In this document: positions 46,175-56,100 of the stretch, piece after piece
Layout of the letters: each line of letters opens with the position of its first letter
How positions within the stretch are numbered: the stretch's first letter is position 1
Assembly: GCA_003605115.1 (NCBI GenBank)
Contig: QZKY01000012.1
Location: forward strand, 1 to 64,000
DNA: 64,000 nt
Origin: Oxalobacter sp.
Lineage (GTDB): Bacteria > Pseudomonadota > Gammaproteobacteria > Burkholderiales > Burkholderiaceae_D
Direction of reading: 5' to 3'
Notes under the pieces: generated by a model
The model's input: only the letters and a program-made list of their open reading frames with translations
What the model was told of the DNA's origin: nothing
Databases searched by the model: none
Program-made: the position numbers and the translations under genes

Positions 46175-47262
46175 CAGTCAAACCTCCGCATCGCCAGCCC
46201 GCATGCCACCAGATAGGCGGGCTCTTCCTGCTGCAATTGCGCCTCCCTGATTTTCGAGGAAAGCCGCATCCCACGGAACGTATTCACCACAGACGTTTTG
46301 ACTCTGGTGCGGCTCGCCACAATTTCATCGAGCCCATGAAGGATCGCCGTACCGCCTGCCAGAAAAATATGATCGACCCGCGTATGGTGGGAAGATGTGA
46401 AGAAAAACTGAATGGCACGCGTCACCTCTTGCGCGATGCTTTCCATAAACGGCAGCAGAACGTTTTGCTCGTAATCTCCGGGCAAATCTCCGGAGCGTTT
46501 TTTCAGCTCTGCTTCTTCGAAAGACATTCCGTACGCCCGCACAATATCTTGCGTCAATTGGTTCCCCCCGATCGGTTGTTCCCGTTCGTACACTGTTTCG
46601 CGATCGACCAGCACTGCAAAATTGGCTGTTTGGGCACCTATTCGAAACAAGGCCACCACCTGACCACGATCTGCAGCAGGAGATCCCAACAACATCACGC
46701 GCGCCACGGCTGCGCGCGCGGCATGCATGTCAATGTCCATCACCATGGGTTTTAAACCTGCCGCCTCAGCCACCGCAACCCGATCTTCCACTTTTTCACG
46801 GCGCGCTGCGGCCAACATGACTTCCACGTCATCACCAGAACCCGGCGACGGCCCGATCACGTCAAAGTCGAGATTCACTTCATCAAGCGCAAAGGGGATG
46901 TACTGACTCGCCTCAGATTCCACTTGGGCTTCCATTTCATCTTCCGTCAGCCCGGCCCGCAACAAAATCTTTCGGGTAATCACCGCACCAGAAGGCATGC
47001 CCAGCACCACAGCTCTGGCACTCGTGCCGCTTTTCCGCCAGACACGCCGAACCGCTTCTGCAACGTTGTCAATGTTATCAATGTTGCCATCTGTAATGGC
47101 GCCTCGCGGCAAGGTCTCGGACGCGTAGCACTCCAGCGTGTAATCGCCCTTGTCGTTCCTTGACAATTCAACAAGCCTAACTCCTGACGTGCTGATGTCC
47201 AAACCAACCATCGGCGGCTTTTTTTTGGAAAACGAAAATAGTGACCCAAAATCGAGTTTCAA
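46174..47262 (-). CDS. pilM: Type IV pilus actin-like ATPase PilM
   Basis: A cytoplasmic FtsA/actin-like protein that binds the PilN tail at the base of the pilus. The 362 residues show MVGLDISTSGVRLVEL, the SHS2-like insert and a C-terminal IFLAGGTAILHGLDE phosphate motif. No ATG fits. I propose the TTG at 47262 (KLDFGSLFSF follows), because GGGAG lies 8 nt upstream; a TTG two codons earlier is only 2 nt from that site. It is the first gene of pilMNOPQ, divergent from ponA. Confidence 0.93.
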   Translation of the reverse strand: MKLDFGSLFSFSKKKPPMVGLDISTSGVRLVELSRNDKGDYTLECYASETLPRGAITDGNIDNIDNVAEAVRRVWRKSGTSARAVVLGMPSGAVITRKILLRAGLTEDEMEAQVESEASQYIPFALDEVNLDFDVIGPSPGSGDDVEVMLAAARREKVEDRVAVAEAAGLKPMVMDIDMHAARAAVARVMLLGSPAADRGQVVALFRIGAQTANFAVLVDRETVYEREQPIGGNQLTQDIVRAYGMSFEEAELKKRSGDLPGDYEQNVLLPFMESIAQEVTRAIQFFFTSSHHTRVDHIFLAGGTAILHGLDEIVASRTRVKTSVVNTFRGMRLSSKIREAQLQQEEPAYLVACGLAMRRFD

Positions 47263-47321
47263 GTGCAAATCTCCCTTGCAGGCGTACGCCGCCGTTATTC
47301 AGGCTGAATTAGGTACATTGC

Positions 47322-47350
47322 ATCGTAGCAATAAGCTTCCATCAATGTAC
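47322..47350 (-). promoter_or_regulatory. Possible pilM promoter (extended -10)
   Basis: On the minus strand TGC-TACGAT (the -10 hexamer at 47327-47322) forms an extended -10, with GTACAT 17 bp upstream as a weak -35. It would place transcription start about 55 nt before pilM. By-eye call only. Confidence 0.3.
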
Positions 47351-47471
47351 AGACATTCATCATATGCATCAAAAATTTCGTTGTTTAAATCCCACGCAAT
47401 TGACATAACTCATGCTCGCTCGTCAGCCGCCTACGTCGACATCCGCTGAGCGCCCGTCTCATGTCGACCGG

Positions 47472-47477
47472 TATAAT
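47472..47477 (+). promoter_or_regulatory. Likely -10 element of the ponA promoter
   Basis: A perfect TATAAT 36 bp before the ponA ATG. No good -35 is seen at 16-18 bp, so an activator or upstream element may be needed. Confidence 0.45.
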
Positions 47478-47512
47478 GCGACCTTTTGTGTGCTTTTCGG
47501 TAAAATCCCCGC

Positions 47513-49969
47513 ATGTCTTCAACCCCTCTGCCCCCAATGTTGCCCTTGCTTCCCCAACGCCCCTCCAAAAAAACCCAGCGCTTTCTCGTCGGTGTGCTGG
47601 CTGTCCTACTTGGCTTGCCAATTATCGGCGCACTGCTACTCACATTCGTTCTGACCGTCACCGTTCCCACGCTTCCGCCACTCGATTCGTTAACGGACTA
47701 CCAGCCCAAAATGCCACTACGGATTTACACGGCAGATAACGTGCTGATCGGAGAATTTGGCGAAGAGCGGCGCAATTTGGTTCGTATTCAGGATGTACCG
47801 GACGTGATGAAAAAAGCCGTTCTGGCCATTGAAGACAATCGTTTTTACAAGCATAGCGGCGTGGACTACATCGGCATCATGCGTGCAGCACTCCGCAATC
47901 TGACCGGGAGAAGTCGGCAAGGCGCATCGACCATCACACAGCAAGTCGCTCGCAATTTCTTCTTATCCAGCGAACAGACCTACAAACGAAAATTGTATGA
48001 AGTGCTCCTGGCCTGGAAGATTGAAAACCAACTCTCAAAAGACCAGATTCTGGAAATCTACATGAACCAGATCTACTTGGGACAACGTGCTTTTGGTTTT
48101 TCATCAGCAGCACAGATTTATTTTGGCAAGCCCATTAAGGATCTCACTATCGCAGAAGCCGCGATGCTCGCCGGCCTGGCAAAAGCACCCTCGGCCTTCA
48201 ATCCGGTCGCCAATCCTGCCAGAGCCAAAATACGCCAGCAGTACATCCTGCAACGCATGCTGGCGTCGAATTACATTACGAACGAACAGTACGAACAAGC
48301 AAAAAATGAAAGCTTGAAAATCAAAACAGATAGCAGCAAGTTTGCCATCCACGCAGAATACGTTGCGGAAATGGCGCGCATGCTGATCTATGACATGTAC
48401 AAGGAAGACACTTACACCCACGGCTTGAACGTCTACACTACTGTTCTCAAGGATGAACAGGTCGCCGCCTATCAGGCGCTACGCAAAGGCGTTCTCGACT
48501 ATGAAAAACGCTATGGTTATCGTGGCCCCGAAGGTTACATGCGCATTCCCCAGGCCAAGGAAGAAGAAGCAGACGCCATCGAATCCGAATTGGCGGAATA
48601 TCAGGAAAGCGACGAACTGGTTCCCGCTGTCGTTCTGGATGCCTCGCCCAAGGAGGTGCGCGCAGTCCTTTCTTCGGGTGAAGAAATCGTCATTACGGGG
48701 GCTGGGCTGGATCTAGCGAAATCGTCTCTTGCGAAAAATACCACGTCAAACCGAAGGATTCGTCGTGGTGCCATCGTGCGCGTCACCAACGATGGGAAAA
48801 AATGGCTCATTACGCAAATGCCACAAGTTGAAGCAGCGTTTGTCGCCATCAACACCAATGATGGTGCCATTCGAGCGCTGGTCGGTGGGTTCGACTTCAA
48901 TCGCAACAAATTCAACCATGTCACACAAGCCTGGCGTCAACCAGGTTCATCGTTCAAGCCATTCATCTACTCAGCCGCCCTGGAAAAAGCACTGTCTCCC
49001 GCCACCATCGTGAGCGATTCGCCGGTTCTGTTTTCGGCAGAACAAACGGGGGGGCAACCGTGGGAGCCCAAGAATTACGACAACAAATATTCTGGCTTGA
49101 TGACCATGCGCAGTGGCTTGACGCATTCCAAAAACATGGTGTCTATCCGCATCCTGAACAGCATCGGCCCGCGGTATGCACAGGAATACATTTCCCGCTT
49201 TGGTTTTTCACCAGACAAGAACCCGCCCTTCCTGACGCTCGCGCTTGGTGCAGGCGCAGCAACGCCGCTGCAAATGGTGGCGGGTTATTCCGTTTTTGCA
49301 AACGGCGGCTACAAGGTGAATCCCTTCCTGATCGCCAAGGTTACGGATACCTCAGGCAAAGTGCTTTCTACTGCTCAACCCGGCAAGGCCGACAATGAAA
49401 CCCTGCGCGTCATCGATAAGCGCAATGCCTTCATCATGGACAGCATGATGAGAGACGTCATCAAACGCGGCACGGCTGCACGTGCCGGGCAAATACTTGC
49501 ACGCCCCGACATCGCCGGCAAAACTGGCACGACCAATGATTCGCACGATGCATGGTTCGCCGGTTACCAATACAAGGTTGCAGGCGTCGCTTGGATCGGT
49601 TACGACCAGCCGAGAAATCTGGGTGCGCGGGAAACAGGCGGCGGCTTGGCGCTACCCATCTGGATCGGCTACATGCAGAAAGTATTGCCGGACATTCCTG
49701 TCGAAACGCGCACGCCCCCCAAGGGACTGGTCTTGGTGGAAGGCGAATATCATTACGTCGAAAATCCACCGGAGGCCGGCATACGTTTCATCGCAGGCGA
49801 CGAGCGTCAATTACCGCCATCCAGCGAAGGAACGAGTAGCCCCGCCCCATGGGGGGGCGTCATCAACCGTGTATTGCCCTCGAACAATGGCCAAGACAAA
49901 CCGGAAGAAAAGAAGCGCCCGGATCCTATGCCCTGGCGATCCTTATTGCCTGACCCGTTGCAGCGCTAG
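47513..49969 (+). CDS. ponA: Penicillin-binding protein 1A (class A PBP)
   Basis: A bifunctional peptidoglycan glycosyltransferase/transpeptidase. The 818 residues have one N-terminal membrane helix (about 24-48), the GT51 domain (about 65-240; AIEDNRFYKHSGVD, QGASTITQQVARN), a PBP1A-type OB insert (about 335-430), and the transpeptidase with SxxK as SSFK, SKN as HSKN and KTGT. The C-terminal 60 residues are Pro-rich and polar. It is divergent from pilM, the usual arrangement, and its 3' end overlaps the convergent cyaY by 44 bp. Confidence 0.96.
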   Translation: MSSTPLPPMLPLLPQRPSKKTQRFLVGVLAVLLGLPIIGALLLTFVLTVTVPTLPPLDSLTDYQPKMPLRIYTADNVLIGEFGEERRNLVRIQDVPDVMKKAVLAIEDNRFYKHSGVDYIGIMRAALRNLTGRSRQGASTITQQVARNFFLSSEQTYKRKLYEVLLAWKIENQLSKDQILEIYMNQIYLGQRAFGFSSAAQIYFGKPIKDLTIAEAAMLAGLAKAPSAFNPVANPARAKIRQQYILQRMLASNYITNEQYEQAKNESLKIKTDSSKFAIHAEYVAEMARMLIYDMYKEDTYTHGLNVYTTVLKDEQVAAYQALRKGVLDYEKRYGYRGPEGYMRIPQAKEEEADAIESELAEYQESDELVPAVVLDASPKEVRAVLSSGEEIVITGAGLDLAKSSLAKNTTSNRRIRRGAIVRVTNDGKKWLITQMPQVEAAFVAINTNDGAIRALVGGFDFNRNKFNHVTQAWRQPGSSFKPFIYSAALEKALSPATIVSDSPVLFSAEQTGGQPWEPKNYDNKYSGLMTMRSGLTHSKNMVSIRILNSIGPRYAQEYISRFGFSPDKNPPFLTLALGAGAATPLQMVAGYSVFANGGYKVNPFLIAKVTDTSGKVLSTAQPGKADNETLRVIDKRNAFIMDSMMRDVIKRGTAARAGQILARPDIAGKTGTTNDSHDAWFAGYQYKVAGVAWIGYDQPRNLGARETGGGLALPIWIGYMQKVLPDIPVETRTPPKGLVLVEGEYHYVENPPEAGIRFIAGDERQLPPSSEGTSSPAPWGGVINRVLPSNNGQDKPEEKKRPDPMPWRSLLPDPLQR

Positions 49970-50261
49970 CGGCTCGCGACAACACGGTGTAAAGCTCGCC
50001 TCCACCGCGCGTATCGACCCATTGATGCCCGTCATGTTTAAAGTGGAAGCCGCCAGTTTTGGCGGCAAGCCACAACTCCCGCATGGGCGTCTGAATGTTG
50101 ATGATGATTTTCGCGCCGCTCTCAAAAAATTCGATATCCAGCACATTCCCGTGCCGAGCGCATTCAATATCAATGTCCGTGACATGAGCGACATTTTCCA
50201 CGGCAGACTCAATTTCCCGCAAAGCCGCCTCGGCAAGCAAAAGGAATTCCGATTCAGTCAT
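49926..50261 (-). CDS. cyaY: Iron-sulfur cluster assembly protein CyaY (frataxin)
   Basis: A bacterial frataxin that binds iron and modulates IscS in Fe-S assembly. The 111 residues have the acidic first helix (ESEFLLLAEAALREIESAVE), DIDIECARHGNVLDIEF, and the conserved IIINIQTPMRELWLAAKTGGFHF. The start is ATG 50261 (MTESEF). It is divergent from lptM with only 11 bp between starts, so each promoter must lie inside the other gene. Confidence 0.95.
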   Translation of the reverse strand: MTESEFLLLAEAALREIESAVENVAHVTDIDIECARHGNVLDIEFFESGAKIIINIQTPMRELWLAAKTGGFHFKHDGHQWVDTRGGGELYTVLSRAASAATGQAIRIARA

Positions 50262-50272
50262 GCTACACTCCA

Positions 50273-50578
50273 ATGGCTTTCAACATCGCCATTCTAAACG
50301 TGAAACCGTATTCTCTACTCAGACCCCTTGCCGTCTTCATTCTTTCCATCAGCCTCCTGGCCGCCTGTGGACAGCGAGGTCCACTCTATCTGCCCGAAAA
50401 AGGCAAGCCGAAAAAGACCAAGTCATCCGTTGCGCGAAAGGCTGCTGCCGTAAACCCTAACGCGCCGCCGCAGACCACCCCTGGTGCCGTAAAACCTGAG
50501 AAAGCTGACGCCGCTTCCCCACCCGTTACTGACGAAACAGCAACCGAGACTGTTGACGACCATAACACTGACAAATAA
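50273..50578 (+). CDS. lptM: LPS translocon maturation chaperone LptM-like lipoprotein (YifL)
   Basis: A small outer-membrane lipoprotein, 101 residues from the first ATG. The lipobox LAACGQRGPLYLP matches the LptM/YifL signature, in which the residues after the Cys support LptD folding. The remainder is a Lys/Ala/Pro-rich disordered tail. An in-frame GTG at 50300 (then KPYSLLRPLAVFILS) gives a more conventional lipoprotein signal of about 22 residues and may be the real start; neither has a clear ribosome site. It lies 2 nt before lysA, as in most proteobacteria. Confidence 0.85.
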   Translation: MAFNIAILNVKPYSLLRPLAVFILSISLLAACGQRGPLYLPEKGKPKKTKSSVARKAAAVNPNAPPQTTPGAVKPEKADAASPPVTDETATETVDDHNTDK

Positions 50579-50580
50579 CC

Positions 50581-51864
50581 ATGCCCTATTTCTCATACAA
50601 AGATGGCATATTGCATACCGAGAATGTGCCGCTGAACGAGGTTGCCAAACAGTTCGGCACGCCTGTTTATGTTTATTCGAAGGCCGCACTCACCGAAAAC
50701 TATACTGCGTATGCCAGCGCTTGCCAGCAATTCGGTCAAGGTGACGATCCAGCATTGATCTGCTTCTCCGTCAAATCAAATTCCAACCTGGCTATCCTCC
50801 GTCATCTTAGCCAACTCGGCGCAGGGTTCGACATCGTGTCGGGCGGCGAATTGCAACGCGTCATACGCGCAGGCGGCGATCCAAGCAAAGTTATTTTTTC
50901 AGGCGTTGGAAAAACAAGCAATGAAATCCGTCTTGCACTGAAACACAACATTCTCTGCTTCAATGTCGAATCGCTCCCCGAACTGCATCGCATCAACGAT
51001 GTCGCGAAGGAAATGGGCAAGCAAGCGCCCATCTCTTTCCGCGTCAACCCCGATGTCGATGCCATGACGCATCCTTACATCTCCACTGGCCTCAAGGAAA
51101 ACAAGTTCGGGGTAGATTACTTGGCCGCGCTCGACTGTTACCGGGTTGCAGCTGGCTTGCAAAACATCCGCGTGGTAGGCATAGACTGCCACATCGGCTC
51201 GCAATTGCTGGACGATGCGCCTTTACTTGCCGCGCTCGACAAAATGATCGAACTCGTTGATCGTCTCGCACACGAAGGCATTCGCCTGCATCATCTTGAT
51301 ATTGGTGGCGGCCTGGGGATTACCTACAACGATGAACAACCCGTCAAAATCGCCCACTACCTCCAACGCCTGTTCACCCGCGTCAACCACTGGCGGCTGC
51401 ACGAACATCAGGGTCGCCCGATAAAAATGATGTTTGAACCGGGTCGTTCCATCGTTGGCAATGCTGGCTTGCTGCTGACAGAAATTCAGTATCTGAAAGA
51501 CGGCCCCGTCAAAAATTTTGCGATCGTTGATGCAGCGATGAACGACCTGATGCGCCCAGCCATGTATGAAGCCTGGCATCGTGTTTTGCCGGTTAAGGAA
51601 CGTAACGCCCCCGCAAAAACCTGGGATATCGTTGGCCCGGTATGCGAATCGGGCGACTGGCTGGCACGCGAGCGCCAACTGGCTATACAACAAGGCGACT
51701 TGCTGGCCGTGATGTCGGCAGGCGCTTACGGCATGACGATGTCATCCAACTACAACTCGCGTACACGTGCCGCCGAAGTCATGGTGGATGGCGACAAATT
51801 TCACTTGATTCGCCAGCGTGAAAAGGTGCAAGACTTGTATGCGCTGGAATCTTTCCTGCCTTAA
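50581..51864 (+). CDS. lysA: Diaminopimelate decarboxylase
   Basis: A PLP enzyme converting meso-diaminopimelate to lysine. The 427 residues include FGTPVYVYSKAAL, the PLP-lysine motif CFSVKSNSN, HIGSQLLD, DIGGGLGI, EPGRSIVGNAG and the substrate motif CESGDWLA. Normal length. It is coupled to lptM. Confidence 0.97.
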   Translation: MPYFSYKDGILHTENVPLNEVAKQFGTPVYVYSKAALTENYTAYASACQQFGQGDDPALICFSVKSNSNLAILRHLSQLGAGFDIVSGGELQRVIRAGGDPSKVIFSGVGKTSNEIRLALKHNILCFNVESLPELHRINDVAKEMGKQAPISFRVNPDVDAMTHPYISTGLKENKFGVDYLAALDCYRVAAGLQNIRVVGIDCHIGSQLLDDAPLLAALDKMIELVDRLAHEGIRLHHLDIGGGLGITYNDEQPVKIAHYLQRLFTRVNHWRLHEHQGRPIKMMFEPGRSIVGNAGLLLTEIQYLKDGPVKNFAIVDAAMNDLMRPAMYEAWHRVLPVKERNAPAKTWDIVGPVCESGDWLARERQLAIQQGDLLAVMSAGAYGMTMSSNYNSRTRAAEVMVDGDKFHLIRQREKVQDLYALESFLP

Positions 51865-52005
51865 AAACAAAAGCGGGTATCTTCCACTTTTTAAAACACA
51901 ATAAAACATAAACTATCCTGAACTGCCTGTACGATGATCGCACCCGGAATAACGTACAATGCAGAATAGTTACTTGCATTACTAGCGAATTTTTTGCTCA
52001 CCATT

Positions 52006-52665
52006 ATGTCGAAGCTGTGGCAAGCACGTTTTTTTACCACTGTAAATCATTTACGCGATTTGCCGGTTACGCACGTGCCAGAAGTGGCTTTCGCGGGTCG
52101 CTCCAACGCAGGAAAATCCAGCGCCCTCAACGTATTGTGCAATCAAAAAAATCTGGCTTTTTCCTCCAAAACGCCGGGGCGAACGCAACATATCAATTTC
52201 TTTTCCATTGGCGGCGCACGTGTCAATCAGCACCGACACGACCCCATCAACGTTGATGAAATCCAGGCCATGCTCGTGGATTTGCCTGGCTACGGGTATG
52301 CCCAGGTATCCGGTTCTGCCAAGCTGCATTGGCAGGAATTGCTGGGCGACTATGTTCAGCAGCGCGAACAACTGGCAGCGTTGATACTGGTCATGGATAC
52401 ACGCCGCCCCTTCACAGAGCTCGACATCCAGATGCTTGAATGGTTCGCCCCCACCGGCAAACCCATTCACTGCTTGCTCACCAAAGCAGATAAATTCAAT
52501 CGTAGCGAGGCCATGAATGCCTTGAATCGTGTTGAAACCCTGCTGGCCAGTTATGTCGATGCACAGGGTCAACCCTTTCCCTTTACCGCACAACTCTTTT
52601 CCGCCACCAAACGCCTTGGGCTGGAAGAAGCCGACGCCAAAATTCAATCACTGATTGGCTTATAA
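52006..52665 (+). CDS. engB: Ribosome biogenesis GTP-binding protein EngB (YihA/YsxC)
   Basis: A GTPase needed for assembly of the 50S ribosomal subunit. The 219 residues show G1 GRSNAGKSS (31-39), the switch region [13 protein letters not shown]3 DLPGYG (about 92-97), G4 TKAD and G5 SATK. Between switch I and G3 there is an insertion of about 15-20 residues (about 70-88, polar, with NQHRHDP) absent from E. coli YihA. The start is ATG 52006 (MSKLWQ). Confidence 0.95.
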   Translation: MSKLWQARFFTTVNHLRDLPVTHVPEVAFAGRSNAGKSSALNVLCNQKNLAFSSKTPGRTQHINFFSIGGARVNQHRHDPINVDEIQAMLVDLPGYGYAQVSGSAKLHWQELLGDYVQQREQLAALILVMDTRRPFTELDIQMLEWFAPTGKPIHCLLTKADKFNRSEAMNALNRVETLLASYVDAQGQPFPFTAQLFSATKRLGLEEADAKIQSLIGL

Positions 52666-53190
52666 ACAACTTAGCGGCTTGCGACTGTTCGGCTCGCCAT
52701 TGCCCCAGACAACCCGATTCATGCTGTTGCCGTCCAGCTTGGGGCGCACATTCAAACACAGCACCACTTGATTCTCCTCAACCCGCCACCCGGGAGCAAA
52801 TCAGGTGCCGATGACGTCTTGTCGCCAAAAAACTTTTTTACATTCAATATGTTGCTATTCCATGCGAATGCTTCCAGAAACACCCCCTCACCTTATTTCA
52901 TGCACGACAAACTGCTTCAAGTTTGATTATTCTCAAATTTCCCCTTTCCCCACACAAGCGCGATCTTCAGGACTTGCTAAAATGCAAGAGTTCCCAAACC
53001 CCGTCGGGGTCGTGCCCCCCTAAGTCCAGGACGCGCACCACCCTGACGCGTACGACCCTGCAGAAAAACCCATCGCATAGACACCACGTTGAAGAGGCTC
53101 GCTCAAGGTAATCCCCTGACTAATCATTAAGCGGTTCGTTTTCGGTTTGGAACACCCCTGATTTGTGTTTCGTTTAGAGAAGGAATCGCT
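52666..53190. other. Intergenic region with a possible gene remnant
   Basis: A 525-bp gap between engB and the GGDEF/EAL gene. On the minus strand, 52660-52803 reads as about 47 open codons with protein-like composition (including NQVVLCLNVRPKLDG and RVVWGNGEPNSRK), bounded upstream by a stop and without a start or ribosome site. It may be the 3' relic of a deleted gene or chance. A small accccgtcggggt hairpin lies at 52998-53010. Otherwise I see nothing. Confidence 0.35.
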
Positions 53191-56100
53191 TTGACTCCCT
53201 TCAATCTATCCTACCGGCGCAACGACATCCCTCGCATGGTCGGCGTGGCGCTTGCCTACGCGGCGCTCGCCGCGATCAGCGTTTCGTTTGTGATGATTGA
53301 CGGTTTACACCTGCTTCTTTGTCTGCCTGTCGGCATGGCATTGGCAGCCTTGCTTATTTTCGGCATCCGCTACTGGCCGTGCATCCTCGTGGGAGCCTTT
53401 CTGTCCGGCTTAGTCAAGGGCTATCCTTCCCAAACGTCCCTTGTATTAGGTGGTTTGCTGACCCTGCAAACCGTGTCCGGCGTCTGGCTTTTGAAAAGCG
53501 TCGATTTTGACACCCATATGTCGCGCGCCCGCGACTTCTTTTTTCTCTTTCTTCTTGCCGGTTTGCTCGCCAGTGGCATCACGGCGCTGGGCGCCAGCAA
53601 GCTCTTGCTTTTCACAACCGACAAGGCACTCAACATCTGGTTGAGCAACACACTTGGTGTCTCCTTTGTTGCGCCCCTTATCCTGATTTGGCGTCAGCCA
53701 TTCTGGCTCCCGCCCATCAGAAAAAATCTCCTCGGCCTTCTCAAAAAAAAGCGTGCGCCAGAATTTTTTATTTTGCTTGCCTGTTCCCTTGTCGCCGGAC
53801 AGATTGTATTCCTCAATCTTTTCTCCGATGTCATTGGTCTCTTTTCGCTGGAATACATTGCATTCATTTTCGTTGTATGGGCGGCTTTACGCTTCGGACG
53901 ACATGGTGTCCTGTTCATACTCGGCATCCTCCTCACTCAGGCAATGCTCAGCGTCAAATTGGGCACCGGTTATTTTGGGCAGGAAATTCTCAACGGAAGT
54001 CTCTTGAATTTTTCACTGTATTGCACTGAACTGCTGGTCATCGGAATGCTGCTCGCATGTGTCATGCGCGAGCGCAACACGTCAATTGCCATTGCAGCAG
54101 GAAGCGAAGCCCGCTTGCGCAGTCTCTCACGCCTTTACCAAATGCTCAGTCATATCAGTCAAGGCAGCCTGCGGCTGGAAAACGACACTGAGCTTTTCCC
54201 CTTTGCCTGTAGAGCGCTTGTCACGCATGGCGACATGAAAATGGCATGGGTCGGGGTCGCCCATGCACCAGGGCACCTGCTTGATCCTGTTGCGTGTTAT
54301 GGAGAAGAGGCTTCGTTCCTGGATCACATCACAGTTCATCACGGGGATCATTCCGGTATTCGCGGATCTGCCGCTATTGCCTTCCGCCAAAACCGCTCCG
54401 TTGTTATCAACCATCTTTCTCAGCACCCAAACCGTGCACGCGCTGCATATGCAGCGGCCTACCATTACCAGGCTACCGCCTCTTTCCCTGTTCACAGAGC
54501 AGGCAAACCCTATGCCGTAATTTCCGTTTACAGCGACAGAGAAAATGCGTTTGACGATGAAGTCGTCACCTTATTAAAAGAAATGGCGGGAGACCTTTCC
54601 TTTGTCCTGGATAATTTTGACCGTGAGCACCAGCGACGGTTTGCAGAACAAGCCGTTCTCAATAGCGAACAACGCTTCCGTGCGTTTTTCTCGCGCTCCA
54701 TGATCGGCATGGCCACATGCGCGCCTGAGGGTCAATGGCTGGAAGTCAATGATGCGCTCTGCTTGATGCTAGGGTATGAGCGCGATGAACTGGTGAAACT
54801 CACCTGGAACCAGATCACCCACCCCGACGATGCGCCTGCCTCCAACGCGCTTCTCAACCGCGCACTGCGCGGCAAAATTGACGAATTCGAACTTGATCCG
54901 CGTTACATCAGAAAAGACGGTCAAATCGTGTACGCACACTTGGCGGTTCGCTGTCTTCGCAAGGAAGACGGCAGCATCAACTACATTGCCTGCCTCATTC
55001 AGGATGTTACCGAATCAAAAAAATCGGCCGACCTCATCTGGAAGCAAGCCAATTTCGACCAATTGACGGGGCTCATCAACCGCAATCTCTTTCATGATCG
55101 ATTGCAGCATGCGATTAAAAAATCCAACCGGACAAGAGTGCCTTTGGCGTTGGTGTATGTTGATCTTGACCGCTTCAAGGAAGTGAACGATACACTTGGT
55201 CACGCCATCGGCGATACGGCACTCGTTGAAGCCGCCAGGCGCATTGAATCCTGCATACGCGCTTCGGACACCCTGGCGCGCCTCGGGGGAGACGAGTTTG
55301 TCATTATCATTGCGCAGTGTCCGGATCGCGCGCCAGTCAATCAAATCGCACAAAAAATTATCGAACGACTGGGTGAGCCCTTTCTTCTTGGGCAAAAAAA
55401 CATTTTCATTACTGCCAGCATTGGCATTGCATTTTATCCTGACGATGCAGCCGATATGGAGAGTCTTCTGAGCCACGCCGATCAAGCCATGTACGCCTCG
55501 AAAAATCAAGGGCGCAGTCGCCTGAACTACTTCACGCGCTCCATGCGTGAAGCTTCGCAAACACGGCAGGTCATGGTTAACGATTTGCGCAAAGCACTTG
55601 GCGCCAATCAGTTTCAACTTTATTTTCAACCCATCGTGGAATTGCCAAGCAATCGGATTGTAAAAGCAGAAGCCCTGCTACGCTGGCACCACCCGACTTG
55701 CGGGATGATCGCGCCTAGCCATTTCATCCCGATCGCAGAAGAGACGGGGATGATTTTCAATATTGGAGACTGGGTATTCCGCGAAGCTGCCGCTTGGGCG
55801 CAGCGCTGGCAGCGCTACAACAAGCATGGTGTTCAGGTCAGCATCAACAAGTCACCCATGCAATTCATGGTTCAAGGCGCTGACCCCGTTCAATTGATCA
55901 ATCATCTGCATGCCCTCAACCTGCCGGGTCACAGTATTGCAATTGAAATTACCGAAGGCTTGCTAATGCATTCAGAACCGGCCGTCATGGAAAAACTCCT
56001 CCGATTCCGTGATGCCGGCATTCAAGTCGCCATCGATGATTTCGGCACTGGCTATTCTGCCCTTTCTTATTTAAACAAATTTGATATCGACTATCTCAAA

